In this document: piece after piece, positions 26,301 through 34,521 of the stretch
Numbering within the stretch: position 1 is the stretch's first letter
How the letters are laid out: each line of letters opens with the position of its first letter
NCBI GenBank assembly: GCA_937998695.1
Contig: CALLCO010000086.1
Coordinates: 1 to 35,646, forward strand
Reading direction: 5' to 3'
Length of the DNA stretch: 35,646 nt
From: Candidatus Ozemibacteraceae bacterium
Lineage (GTDB): Bacteria; Muiribacteriota; Ozemobacteria; Ozemobacterales; Ozemobacteraceae
The notes under the pieces: generated by a model
The model's database searches: none
What the model was told of the DNA's origin: nothing
Seen by the model: the letters and a program-made list of their open reading frames with translations, nothing else
Position numbers and translations under genes: made by a program

Positions 26301-26690
26301 GATTCCCGACACCCCGGTGTATTTGGCCGGCACCACGTACCGACCGCCATCCCAGGAGACCTCGTCGGGATTCAGGGTGAACGTGTAAGAAGCATCATCG
26401 TTCGGATTATAGATGTCATCGCCGAAATCCCGCACATAGAGGCGCTGCAGACGGTTCGAGGCCTCCCCCGAAACCTGGGCGCGCTGCGAGAAATAATCGA
26501 CGGCTTTGCCGTCGTTGCGGGCGGACATGGCCGCGAAGAAGCCTTCCAGCGTGCGCTGCAACGCGGGCAGGTCGGGAGGCGGCTGCCGGGTTCCGGCGGC
26601 GCCGCCGCCTCCGCCGCTGAAACAGCCGGAAGACAAAACCACCCCTGCGATGAGGGCAAAGAGACAAACGGTTGCCAGTCGAAATTTCAT
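23352..26690 (-). CDS. Large lipoprotein with Ig-like (He_PIG-type) repeats
   Basis: A 1,112-residue exported protein. The signal sequence ends in LSSGC (C23, the likely lipidated Cys), followed by a Gly run. Residues about 35-160 look like a small alpha/beta domain (LQRTLEGFFAAMSARNDGKA, VITFYMVYEQGRYFIDEIGF), of the kind found in SnoaL/NTF2-like proteins. The middle (about 420-690) has three Ig-like repeats with the PYTWTGTGFPPGMTLSRDGL and SGTP pattern of putative Ig domains. The C-terminal about 300 residues are beta-rich (DWLEDSNEFLIADSDRNRIG), possibly propeller-like. The start at 26690 gives a proper lipoprotein signal and has AGGA upstream; the frame extends 15 codons further. Third gene of the FecR-barrel-lipoprotein operon, 19 bases after the barrel stop. 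Function unknown. Confidence 0.75.
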   Translation of the reverse strand: MKFRLATVCLFALIAGVVLSSGCFSGGGGGAAGTRQPPPDLPALQRTLEGFFAAMSARNDGKAVDYFSQRAQVSGEASNRLQRLYVRDFGDDIYNPNDDASYTFTLNPDEVSWDGGRYVVPAKYTGVSGITMVITFYMVYEQGRYFIDEIGFDDGGASLSVNAPLAEYFPLRSGDKLLYAQQSGGELLTSAGALMTVGNPTSIDGRQVYPMTRSSVSYANIGSIFSDPGIPYSPNMPIGSMRYARGNVMADLFPGNETNPSGGSFRFALVEGNGLFYYGPNSSFNGGRPWKIIDDPLVTGKETVATVTFLYSGQTITALKTAKVGQLEIMNPLPLAQNGKAVVVPVEVSTTYPDPNNAYSRATGLAQEKHVMYLLKKVGIAGIDDICVVSGDVRFKQFLYKALVNGTTLANDLEVVVPGMLQAEAFTPFRYQFEAEGGMPPYTWTGTGFPPGMTLSRDGLLSGSPEITGSSLFEVVVKDALGGVATYSARISVLGDTYGIKDPGYLTGLINRPLAYEYRVVGGQSPFTWSILSVSDGSWTIAASTTDPRVGVLRGSTSRAGTVIVEVKVTDGRGEVATRSDRINIQETPTHYTIVGQPSIILPAAILGVPYSYTFTTENGPDPAMWSVIAGSLPEGLYLQSVASCGVISGTPTQLQNWSFDISVSDSIGYGAASCSIQVLDRLGYLATQTDARTVVVTFERDPNSAQAADPSRYLLVDETVNREDTSLIDRALIPAQSVVFNSSTKQARVTFADGAINPLRATQKVLVSNVRDVDETHLASGPEVILGGRLVFRDYLPWSSITPKGVPKKVYLPHPNDSRLFLLFDDLVQERSISISAESKMAIYTGPTWFGTLDTNAFTFYDLGIKYDQSGQLMELQGVTVGAPPFSGLYYHRQTTSNGPLASFPLGIDTWGPTPLTVITASFPTYGLTRDFMAMGTQVRLYGPGVTSPDPALLDSISFYGRAMAVDSGRTPMGSAVVFWIITDDRKFQAFLLEEGNPPNYDKLNYGPWHLLLSGPVGIDSTRYGLDWLEDSNEFLIADSDRNRIGRYAQPMSNDTVIFNQPLVPRWEIGHNDVDNDYLGSVNEPFFIKRYQGNEIVVADRGGISLFEEMP

Positions 26691-26709
26691 ATGCTCGTTC
26701 CTACCGCTA

Positions 26710-28731
26710 TCAGAAATCGTATTCCAGGCCCCCATAGAATTCCGTCACGGTGATGGGGCGGGTAAAGTCCCAGAGCAGTTCCTGGGAGGTGGTGTCGAAG
26801 GACTTGTAGTAGGTCTTCTCGCGCGAGGCGGACAACCTGATCTTCAGATCATGGCGCAGGAAATAATTGAATTTGCCCTCCGTGAGCGGCTGGGACTGAC
26901 TGCGCCAATCAGTGGCGGTGTTATTGCCGTTCCGGTTGGAGAAGTTGCGGTAGTCCTGAACGAACGACCAGTCATATTTTTTGGGCTTGGCGTAGCTGGT
27001 GAAGACCCCTCCCAGCAGGTATCGATAATCGCGGTAGAAGAGGGCGGTGTAGCGGCGCAGCAGATACTCGCCACGGATGCCCGTCTCGATCTTCGAGGGC
27101 AGCCTCCAGGTGGCGCGTGCCGACAGCACGTTTTCCCCGAAATCCATGACGTCGCCGATCAGCGTGTAGCGGCGGTGGAAGGTGTCTTCGATCTTGAGCT
27201 TGAACTGGTTGCTGAACTTTTTTTCCCACATCCCTGACCAGATGTGGTTCTTGTGGCTGCGAGCCTTGGTCTTTTCGTCGTTGTAGATGTACTGATGCCC
27301 GATGCGACCACGGGTCTGCTTGTCGATGGTGATGTGCCCGGTGGTCTTGATCTTCAACTGGGCGTAACCGCGCGGGTTGTCGCTGTAGTAGTTGCGCCGC
27401 TGGTGCTCGTCCTCGAACGTCCAGCGCCAGGTCTTGCTGACCGGCAGGTCGTAGCGGAACCGGAAGTAGTTGTCCCAGTAGCTGGCGCGAAAGAGATTGA
27501 CCGCCTCGTTGCCGTAGATGCGATGGTCGTAGGTATCGGACACGCTGATCTCGCTCTTGTTCCCTTCGTAGGAACGGTTGAACTCGACGTAGGTGTTGTC
27601 GTTCTTGTAGTCGAGCTGGGGCGAGTTCTTGTAATCGCGCCAGTTGTAGGTGCTCTCGCCAAAGAGCGTCCCGTTCTGGATGAAATACGTGGTCTGAGTC
27701 ATAAGATTCTTCTGGGAGAAATCAGACCGGGAGTAGTCAGGGTAGGTGCGGGTTTGGAACCCCACACTGTACAGGCGCTCGTAGCGGCCTTCCTTGCGGT
27801 CGAGGAAGAGCTCGGCGAGATTGTCGCGATAGGCCTTCCGGGCATTCTGCGGATACCACACGTGATGTAGCCGGTCTTTGAAAGAAAAGATGGTCTTGGG
27901 GGAGCGGCTGTGGACCCAGCCGAGGGTCAGCACGTTCTCTTTGACCAGCTCGTTGCGGCGCCGTTGCAGGTATTTGTCCTCGAGCGAGAGCTTGTTCTTG
28001 TCATCCATCTGGTACATGAGCGAGAGACGGCCCTGGTAGGAGTTGTTGGGAAGGGCGGTATCCTGCGCCGTATATTGCTCGTTCTTGTTGCGCAGGTCGA
28101 CCTTGAGGGTGCCAGTCAGGCGGACCTTCTGCCCCTCTTCCCCGTGGGCGGAAGGAGTCACGGCGGGAACGCCGGCCGTGGGAGCGGCCACCGGTTTCGC
28201 CGGAGTCTGGGCAGGCGTGCCGGCAGGTTCAGCTACCTTGGGGGTGGGTGTGGCGACAGGGGTGGCGGACTTGCCGGCAGGTTCGGCGGACGTGGTGGCA
28301 GGTACGGCAGGCTTGGGAGCCGGGGCCGGTCCACCATCGCGGAACCGGTTGAGGTAGAAGTCCCGGAAATGGCGGTACAGATCGTCGAGCCGGCTGAACC
28401 CGTCGAACAACTGGGCCTTGTCGGCGGGATTGTCGCCGGACACGCTCTTGAACAGGTCGTCCATCAGGTCATACCGCTTTTGCACGTAGTCGAACAGATC
28501 GTCGGCGTCGTCCTTGAGGGCCTGCCACTCCTTGGTCCCGGGTTTCCATCCCTGGTTGTCGATCTTGCGCTGGATCTCCTCGAGCTTGCGCAGGGAGGTC
28601 AGGAAATCGGGCTCGTAGCGCCGGAACGCGTCGAGCGCCCGGGCGCTGGCATTGGCCAGGGCAAAAGCGGCGGGGATACAGGTCCCGGCCACGAGGATCA
28701 CGAGGAGCACGGTCAGCAATCGGTGGTTCAT
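26710..28731 (-). CDS. Outer-membrane beta-barrel protein with helical N-terminal domain
   Basis: A 673-residue protein. Residues 1-24 are a signal peptide (AAFA/LAN). Residues about 28-132 are a helical, charged domain (LRKLEEIQRKIDN, DDADDLFDYVQKRYDLMDDL). A Pro/Ala/Thr/Lys linker at about 134-200 contains the repeated unit AEPAG. From about 205 to the end, short amphipathic strands rich in Tyr, Arg and Asp with turns (LKVDLRNKNEQYT, RLSLMYQMDDKNKLSLEDKY) end in YGGLEYDF; the terminal Phe is the usual signal for outer-membrane insertion. About 20-24 strands seem possible. No TonB box or plug domain was seen. It lies between the FecR-domain and lipoprotein genes. Start supported by GGAGG upstream. 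Confidence 0.75.
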   Translation of the reverse strand: MNHRLLTVLLVILVAGTCIPAAFALANASARALDAFRRYEPDFLTSLRKLEEIQRKIDNQGWKPGTKEWQALKDDADDLFDYVQKRYDLMDDLFKSVSGDNPADKAQLFDGFSRLDDLYRHFRDFYLNRFRDGGPAPAPKPAVPATTSAEPAGKSATPVATPTPKVAEPAGTPAQTPAKPVAAPTAGVPAVTPSAHGEEGQKVRLTGTLKVDLRNKNEQYTAQDTALPNNSYQGRLSLMYQMDDKNKLSLEDKYLQRRRNELVKENVLTLGWVHSRSPKTIFSFKDRLHHVWYPQNARKAYRDNLAELFLDRKEGRYERLYSVGFQTRTYPDYSRSDFSQKNLMTQTTYFIQNGTLFGESTYNWRDYKNSPQLDYKNDNTYVEFNRSYEGNKSEISVSDTYDHRIYGNEAVNLFRASYWDNYFRFRYDLPVSKTWRWTFEDEHQRRNYYSDNPRGYAQLKIKTTGHITIDKQTRGRIGHQYIYNDEKTKARSHKNHIWSGMWEKKFSNQFKLKIEDTFHRRYTLIGDVMDFGENVLSARATWRLPSKIETGIRGEYLLRRYTALFYRDYRYLLGGVFTSYAKPKKYDWSFVQDYRNFSNRNGNNTATDWRSQSQPLTEGKFNYFLRHDLKIRLSASREKTYYKSFDTTSQELLWDFTRPITVTEFYGGLEYDF

Positions 28732-28757
28732 GACATATCCTCCCGGAGGTGGCTGGT

Positions 28758-30410
28758 TCAGCGGCTCAGGAACTGGCCGAGCTGGCTTTCGAGGTCGTTC
28801 AGTCTGGATTCCAGAAGCTCGGCCCCGATGCCGACCTGGTGGTAGGTATCCTGGATACGGTCGTAGAGAGCCACCAGTTCATCCTGCTCGGCGGTCCGGA
28901 ATTTCTGCCCGGCGGTGGAACGCATGACCGAGTCATAGAGACGCTGAGCGTTGAGGAACTGGCGCCGGGCTTTCGAGAAGTCGCGCAGCACGGAGAGCGA
29001 GGCGCTCAGCCGGCGCTCAGCATCCGCGCCAGCCACGGTGGTGTTGTACATGTCGATCTGCTGGTTCAACAGCAGGATGGAATCGGACATCAGGTCGTCG
29101 ATGTCCTGCATCTGAGTCAGGACCACCCCGTCGATCTCGACGACCGCCAGATCTTTCAGCAGAGCAGCAATCTGCGACTGTTTGGCGTTGATCGTCTTGA
29201 CCAGAGCCTGAGCGGCCGTATCCTGGGGATGGTCGTCGAGGTAATCCTGCACCTGCAAGAGCAGATCGCCCAGCGCATTGAGCGCTTCCGTACACTTGTT
29301 GCGGGCTTCGACGAACCAGTCCTGGCTGATGCCGGAGGGGCGGGCCGAGACCTCGCGAAGAATGTCCTCGACCGGTTCCAGAAGGCCAGCCAACTCGCCC
29401 TGCATCTGTTCCAGCTCGGCGGCGTCACCGGTCCCGCCAGAGGGTTTGAACTGGGTTTTCATCATCTTGGCAATTTCGTTCTGGTAACCCTGGATCTTTG
29501 CTTGCGCGTCGGCCACCATTTTGTGGTACCCGGCGATCTGGGCCGTCTGCTCAGGGGTCAGCCCGCCTCCTGCGAGGGCTTTGTCGAGTTTCGTCCGGAT
29601 GGAGGAGAGGATGAGCAGATCTTCCATTAGCACCCCGATAAACCGCTCGGCAGTCTTGCGAAACTCCAGGACATCGGCGAGATCGACGGTTCCCGCGGCG
29701 AGGAGGGATTTGAAATTCTCGTTGATCGAGGCAAATTCCTGGGCTTCGGACTGCAACATGCCTTGAATGACGTCGGGAATCTCATCCATCTGGATATTGG
29801 CCCCCAGATTGCTGAGCTCGTCCTTCCATTTTTCCTTTTCGGTCTCGATGTCGATCTCTGCCTTCTGGGTCTGACCACCTTTCTTCACGACCAGTTCTTC
29901 GCCCTCGTTGACCTGAATCCGCTCCTGGGTCTCGCGGATCAGGACTTCGGCCAGACCGCGCAGAACCTTGATGCGATCTTCGTTTTCATTTGTCTGGCAG
30001 GTGATGTTGGTCCCTTTGATGCCGGCGACGGCCTGGCCCATTTCGATGTCCATCGAGCCGTCCTTGACCATTTTCTTGACGTTGACCCAGAGATTACCGG
30101 CCAGAAGCCTAACCACGCTGTCCTTGGCCGCGGGGCTCGACAGGATGATCTCCGATTCCGGTTTCATGACGAACGTGGTCATGTCGGCGAAGCTCAGGAT
30201 GGCACTCGACCGATCTCCGGTCTTGACGTGGTCGTCGACGTTGAGCCGCATGTCGAGCTTGGCGAAATTCCACCCCTCCTCGTCATCCCCCGCCCGGACT
30301 TGGACTTCCCCGGACAGGTCGGAAAAGCGGGCACCCGAGTCTTCAGCCGCCCAGCCAGGGGCCAGGAAACAACAGAGGATTAACAACAGGACCACCACGG
30401 AACGTTTCAT
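28758..30410 (-). CDS. Secreted FecR-domain protein with long helical C-terminal region
   Basis: A 550-residue protein. A signal peptide (KRSVVVLLLILCCFLAPGWA/AE) is followed by a FecR domain at about residues 28-175 (LSGEVQVRAG, LNVDDHVKTGDRSSAILSFAD, LLAGNLWVNVKK, GIKGTNITC, KVLRGLAEV). Residues about 200-550 are almost wholly helical, with possible coiled coil (LESRLNDLESQLGQFLSR at the end). Unlike iron-signalling FecR it has a cleavable signal and no anti-sigma domain, and no sigma factor gene lies nearby; it resembles secreted FecR proteins of unknown role. The start at 30410 is supported by GAGGAG seven bases upstream; the frame extends 19 codons further into the promoter region. First gene of the envelope operon, 26 bases before the barrel gene. 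Confidence 0.82.
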   Translation of the reverse strand: MKRSVVVLLLILCCFLAPGWAAEDSGARFSDLSGEVQVRAGDDEEGWNFAKLDMRLNVDDHVKTGDRSSAILSFADMTTFVMKPESEIILSSPAAKDSVVRLLAGNLWVNVKKMVKDGSMDIEMGQAVAGIKGTNITCQTNENEDRIKVLRGLAEVLIRETQERIQVNEGEELVVKKGGQTQKAEIDIETEKEKWKDELSNLGANIQMDEIPDVIQGMLQSEAQEFASINENFKSLLAAGTVDLADVLEFRKTAERFIGVLMEDLLILSSIRTKLDKALAGGGLTPEQTAQIAGYHKMVADAQAKIQGYQNEIAKMMKTQFKPSGGTGDAAELEQMQGELAGLLEPVEDILREVSARPSGISQDWFVEARNKCTEALNALGDLLLQVQDYLDDHPQDTAAQALVKTINAKQSQIAALLKDLAVVEIDGVVLTQMQDIDDLMSDSILLLNQQIDMYNTTVAGADAERRLSASLSVLRDFSKARRQFLNAQRLYDSVMRSTAGQKFRTAEQDELVALYDRIQDTYHQVGIGAELLESRLNDLESQLGQFLSR

Positions 30411-30465
30411 TCTGGGACTCCTCAGATGGTACTCTCTCAGGATACAGTATCTAAAGAACGCGCGC

Positions 30466-30495
30466 ATCCTACCATCCCCTTCAAGATGGTGTCAA
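30466..30495 (-). promoter_or_regulatory. Sigma-70-type promoter of the FecR-barrel-lipoprotein operon
   Basis: On the - strand a perfect TTGACA (30495-30490), 18 bases, then TAGGAT (30471-30466). The start would be near 30459, giving a leader of about 50 bases. A 13-base palindrome (CCAGCATTGCTGG, 30532-30544) lies upstream and could be an operator. Confidence 0.6.
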
Positions 30496-30567
30496 CGAAG
30501 TGCGGAAAAGGGCGCTCTGGAAGCGATCCTACCAGCATTGCTGGCAGACTAGGGTGCGGCTGGCGAT

Positions 30568-30591
30568 GCCCTGGGGTGGGACCTCCAGGGC
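30568..30591 (-). terminator. Hairpin after the M23 peptidase gene
   Basis: GCCCTGG and CCAGGGC form a 7-bp stem with a 10-base loop nine bases after the peptidase stop. No T-run follows, so it is only a possible terminator. Confidence 0.35.
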
Positions 30592-30599
30592 CGGGCCGA

Positions 30600-32531
30600 T
30601 CAGTGGTTCCCGGACCAGGCTGTCACATTGCCGGCATGGTCAAAGACCTGGAGCGAGACCCTGACCTTGCCGGCTGGCTTTGCCCCAAGCACGATGTACA
30701 GCTCATCCTTGTCGGGATCGGAATCGACCTCGGCGGGCCGGTCGCCAAGCGTGGCCCGGGCGGCATACCAATCGATCCCCTCCCCCTCGTCGTCCACGGC
30801 GAACACGAGGCAAGGCCCCAGGCCACTCACCGTACGGGTTCCCTTGAACTTCACCCGCGGTGGCACCGGATCGCGAACCACCAGGAAGGGGTGGAATACC
30901 CGGGATTCGACCGCCAGAAAGCGATCCCGGGGCGAGCCGCCCAGGCACCCATAGGAACGCCCATGCCGCCACCGATAGACCGCCAGTTGCCGGAGCGGCA
31001 CCCCCGCGGGAAACGGCAGATTGATCTGCGCGGGGGCCCCCGTCACGATCTGATCGGGGCTGAACCGCCAGACAGGTGAGACCTCCTGCAGAACCGGGCC
31101 CTTCTTCCCCGCGGGCGGCTGAGCGGGCCGCACCACTTCGACCCGGGCCAGAATGGGCAGGTTGAGCGATCCCGGCGGGAAGCGGACCACGAACCCCTCA
31201 GGGCCTTCGACCTCGCCTCCCCGTCCGTCCAAGAACCGGTGGGGCGGCAGGACCGGCACGCCCCCCGCCCGTCCTCCCCCTTCCCACCACTTGGCGATCG
31301 GGAAAGCCACGGTCAGGGTCTCTTCGGTGGCAATGGCTGGGAGCAGGTGCTCCTGTCCGACATCGTCGGTGACAGCCACGGCATCGGTCCCCGCGGGCAA
31401 CCCGGCAGGGCGTGTGCATTCCGCGATCACCGCCATGGGATGATAGGACACTTTTCGCAAGGCCAGAGATCCCCGATAGGGGTTGGCCCTAGCCAGGCCA
31501 CGCTCCCCGATCACCGCTCCCTCGATCGTCACCTCGTTGCCGGCGAAATCCGCGGCAAGGATGCGGATCTGATGCGTCCCTGGTGGCAGATCGAGCACTC
31601 CTGCCCAGGGGGGGTAGCCGCCGGCGAACGGGGTCGTGTCGTGCGGCCAGCGGAACAGGGTGTAGACGAAGCCCGTCCCCGGGCGCTCGGACCGATGGTG
31701 ATCATACACATAGGGGCACTGGGGGTTGTGGTCGTAGGAAAAGGTCTGGAAACGCCGTTCGAACAGCGTCTTCCCATCGACCTCGAGCCGGATCAGGTCG
31801 ACCCCGAACCGGCTTCCCCCTTCGCCATGGTCGATGAAACCGGCATGCAGGCCGGCGCGCCCGGCCAACCGGACCGGTCGCTTCCAGATATACCGCCCGG
31901 GGCCCGCCTTGGCGAGGGGGATCGTCACCGGCCGGAAGCCGCCATCGATGATGGTTTCGGGCGACAAGGGGTCGAGATGCACCTGAAAGGCCTCGGGCCG
32001 CGAGGTGTCCGGGGCGGTCAACCCCACCATCGAGGGGGCGATGGGATGATCATTGAACCGCCGCAGTTCGAAATGCAGATGCGGCGGCCCCAGACCGGTC
32101 TCACCGGAATAGCCGATGATCTGCCCTTTCTTGACGGGGAACCGGTCGGGCCCAAAGGAGTCGTCGATCCCGTATCGCGAACCCGTCTTGGCCTGCTTGG
32201 CGGCGATGTAGGCCGCCATCGGCTCGGCGAACCGGTCAAGGTGGGCATAGAGCGAGCGCACGCCCGCCGCGGGGTGGTCGAGGTAGACCGAGTTCCCCGC
32301 CCCCCGATGCTGCACCTTCAACCGGGAAACGAACCCGTCGGCGATGGCGTGCACGGGATGGCCGATGGTGCCCTGGGTTTTCAGGTCGATTCCGGCATGG
32401 AAGCGCAGGCCACGATACTCGGCGAAGCTCGAACTCTGCTTGATCTCGATCCGCAATGGCCATTCCAGGGGCTCGGCGGCCAGGGACACCGCCCATGTCA
32501 AGATCAGGAGCAGGATCACACACCATTTCAT
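30600..32531 (-). CDS. M23 (LytM-type) peptidoglycan metallopeptidase with beta-rich C-terminal region
   Basis: A 643-residue secreted protein. Signal peptide at residues 1-19 (MKWCVILLLILTWAVSLAA). The M23 domain at about 30-160 has H45-x3-D49 (FHAGIDLK) and H151-L-H153 (GPPHLHFEL), the zinc ligands and catalytic His of LytM endopeptidases. The domain is N-terminal, and about 480 residues follow with Ig- or fibronectin-like strands (LDLPPGTHQIRILAADFAGN, LQVFDHAGNVTAWSGNH). It likely cuts or binds peptidoglycan peptides, or is part of an envelope complex. The start at 32531 is set by GGGAGGTGAGG just upstream. Its promoter is divergent from the flagellar genes; a role in flagellar assembly is possible but not shown. 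Confidence 0.88.
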   Translation of the reverse strand: MKWCVILLLILTWAVSLAAEPLEWPLRIEIKQSSSFAEYRGLRFHAGIDLKTQGTIGHPVHAIADGFVSRLKVQHRGAGNSVYLDHPAAGVRSLYAHLDRFAEPMAAYIAAKQAKTGSRYGIDDSFGPDRFPVKKGQIIGYSGETGLGPPHLHFELRRFNDHPIAPSMVGLTAPDTSRPEAFQVHLDPLSPETIIDGGFRPVTIPLAKAGPGRYIWKRPVRLAGRAGLHAGFIDHGEGGSRFGVDLIRLEVDGKTLFERRFQTFSYDHNPQCPYVYDHHRSERPGTGFVYTLFRWPHDTTPFAGGYPPWAGVLDLPPGTHQIRILAADFAGNEVTIEGAVIGERGLARANPYRGSLALRKVSYHPMAVIAECTRPAGLPAGTDAVAVTDDVGQEHLLPAIATEETLTVAFPIAKWWEGGGRAGGVPVLPPHRFLDGRGGEVEGPEGFVVRFPPGSLNLPILARVEVVRPAQPPAGKKGPVLQEVSPVWRFSPDQIVTGAPAQINLPFPAGVPLRQLAVYRWRHGRSYGCLGGSPRDRFLAVESRVFHPFLVVRDPVPPRVKFKGTRTVSGLGPCLVFAVDDEGEGIDWYAARATLGDRPAEVDSDPDKDELYIVLGAKPAGKVRVSLQVFDHAGNVTAWSGNH

Positions 32532-32554
32532 ACCCTCACCTCCCGGATGCACGC

Positions 32555-32583
32555 AGCATACCCGGATTGGACGCACGGGTCAA
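32555..32583 (-). promoter_or_regulatory. Sigma-70-type promoter of the M23 peptidase gene
   Basis: On the - strand TTGACC (32583-32578), exactly 17 bases, then TATGCT (32560-32555). Five of six and four of six bases match. The leader would be about 17 bases, with the ribosome binding site inside. Confidence 0.55.
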
Positions 32584-32592
32584 ATTTCGGAC

Positions 32593-32620
32593 TAAGGGGA
32601 AGACAACCCGATGCCGATGT
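32593..32620 (+). promoter_or_regulatory. Possible sigma-28 (FliA-type) promoter of fliK
   Basis: TAAG at 32593-32596 and GCCGATGT at 32613-32620, separated by 16 bases, resemble TAAA-N15-GCCGATAA. The spacing is one base long and the last two bases of the -10 differ. It lies 54 bases before the fliK ATG. Confidence 0.35.
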
Positions 32621-32673
32621 TGATAGTGGGCAAGTGTTTTCGACCGCAGAATGGCCCGAAAGGAGGTGAACGC

Positions 32674-34500
32674 ATGATCGCCAATCTCGCATCGATCGAT
32701 TTCCTCGAACTGCTGGGCGTGGAGACCACCCAGGCCTTCCCCCAGAACGCCCCGTCCCCGCAGGAGTTCGCCAAGTCCCTGCGTGAAGCCATGGCCCGTC
32801 CCCGGCCGGACCCGGCCCGCACCATTCAGGGTGCCCGGCCGCCAGAGGCCCGCCGCGACGGCCCCGGCTTCCGCCCCGTCTTCCTGCGTGACCGCCCAAC
32901 CCAGGCCCCTCCTCCTTCCCCTCGGGCCCGAACGAAGAATGAAGCCGACCCGTCACCGCTCCCATCCAGGACCTCCGAGGCAGACAATTCCCCCCGCGAC
33001 GATGAATCGACCGTCTCTGGGCAGGCAACGCCCAACCCGGTGAAAAGCCCGACCGACCCCCAGGCCCACCAGGACGTCCTCACCCCGACAGATCCAGACG
33101 GAGTTCCGACAGACCTCACCGTCCCGGGGGACACCTCGACTGACCCCGACGAGCGGGTTCCGGACGCCGCCCGCCGCCTCCTCGAGCATTTGGCCATGCT
33201 GCTGCAGAAACTCCAGGAGATCAAAGACGACCCCGAAGCTCGACAAGCCCTCCTCGCCGGTCTGCAACAGGATCCAACCCTCGGTCAACTGCTCGACCTC
33301 CTGACCGAGGCCACCGGCCAGACCCTGCCGGATCTCCTCGCCAATCACTCCCCCGAGCAAGTTTTCGAGCCCCTCCAGAAGGTGCTGACCCTGCTCACCG
33401 CCCCCGAACCCCCGCTGCCCGAAGCATTCGGACAGGCTCTCGAACAGGCCTTCCAGGACAACCCGCTCTGGAAGGACGTGAACCCCGAAACGGCCGCCCG
33501 GGCCGTGGAGGACCTGCTCGCGACGGCCCTGCCCGCATCCACCTCGGGAGCAACGGACCCCGCTCTGCCAGCTCCTGAAACGATCTCGCCTCCCGCTCAG
33601 TCAGTGTCGGAGGCATCGGAACATCCCGGAAAATCCGCTCCCAAGGCCCACCTTCATGGCAGGCAAGCCCCGGCCACCGAGGGGACCGACACCGCCCTGT
33701 CCACCCCGACCGGATCAGCGGAACCTGCGGCCCCGTCCCCCGACCGCACCCGCCCGCAGGAACAACCCACTCCTCCCCACGAGGAGGACGGACGCCCCGC
33801 GTCCGCGATTCCTCCGTTCCATGCTCCCTCTCCGACGGTGGCCGCCGCCGATGCCGTGGGAAGCGCCCTGACCGCCGAAGAGGCCACCCCTCCCTCCCCC
33901 GCAAGAAAGCCCGCCTTCGATCCGGCCGCCCCGGCGGCTGACCTGAAGGGCCCCCGCGCCGCGGTCGCCCCTCCCACGGGTGGACAGCCCTCCCAAGGCT
34001 GGGGATTCAACCCCGGCGACCGACCTCCCGAGAAGATTGGCCCTCCCCCACCCCGATCCGCCGATCCAATCCGGGGGGCCTTGTTCTCCCAGATCATCGA
34101 AAAAGCCGAACTGTTCAAGGTCGGCACCGAGAAAAAGGTCCTCACCATCCAGCTGCGGCCCGAGTCGCTCGGCAAGCTGAACATCGAGCTGACCTCCAAA
34201 GACGGGACGGTCAGCGCCCGCATCACCACGGAACATGCCATGGTCCGCGAGAAGCTCGACCAACTGGTTCCCCAGATCAAGGACACCCTCGCCGCCCAGG
34301 GCATCAAACTCGACCAGGTGACAGTGGACATTTCCCATCAGAATCCCGAAGGAAGAAAAGAGCAGGCCTTTCCGGGCCAGGGTGGAACGTTCCGCTCCTC
34401 ATCCGCCCCGACCCAGGAAGAGGCAGGTCCGATCCAGGATGTCCGCCCCGCCCTGCGCCGCTTGGCGCTGAATATCCGCATGGTCGACCTGACGGTCTAG
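32674..34500 (+). CDS. fliK: Flagellar hook-length control protein FliK
   Basis: A 608-residue protein. The C-terminal domain at about residues 470-560 is the Flg_hook domain: LTIQLRPESLGKLNIELTSK, then VSARITTEHAMVREKL and GIKLDQVTVDI. In FliK this domain contacts FlhB to switch export specificity when the hook is complete. The N-terminal about 450 residues are Pro/Thr/Ala/Asp-rich and mostly disordered, as expected for a secreted ruler, with one helical block at about 165-275 (LLEHLAMLLQKLQEIKDDPE). The start at 32674 is set by the near-perfect AAAGGAGGTGA four bases upstream; the in-frame ATG at 32611 has none. First gene of a flagellar run, 21 bases before flgD. Confidence 0.9.
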   Translation: MIANLASIDFLELLGVETTQAFPQNAPSPQEFAKSLREAMARPRPDPARTIQGARPPEARRDGPGFRPVFLRDRPTQAPPPSPRARTKNEADPSPLPSRTSEADNSPRDDESTVSGQATPNPVKSPTDPQAHQDVLTPTDPDGVPTDLTVPGDTSTDPDERVPDAARRLLEHLAMLLQKLQEIKDDPEARQALLAGLQQDPTLGQLLDLLTEATGQTLPDLLANHSPEQVFEPLQKVLTLLTAPEPPLPEAFGQALEQAFQDNPLWKDVNPETAARAVEDLLATALPASTSGATDPALPAPETISPPAQSVSEASEHPGKSAPKAHLHGRQAPATEGTDTALSTPTGSAEPAAPSPDRTRPQEQPTPPHEEDGRPASAIPPFHAPSPTVAAADAVGSALTAEEATPPSPARKPAFDPAAPAADLKGPRAAVAPPTGGQPSQGWGFNPGDRPPEKIGPPPPRSADPIRGALFSQIIEKAELFKVGTEKKVLTIQLRPESLGKLNIELTSKDGTVSARITTEHAMVREKLDQLVPQIKDTLAAQGIKLDQVTVDISHQNPEGRKEQAFPGQGGTFRSSSAPTQEEAGPIQDVRPALRRLALNIRMVDLTV

Positions 34501-34521
34501 CTCGCGAAGGAGGCGACAAAC

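Noticed and set aside
30532-30544. CCAGCATTGCTGG palindrome as an operator of the envelope operon
   Set aside because: Only one copy, about 37 bases upstream of the -35, and no regulator gene nearby; too weak for a separate feature.
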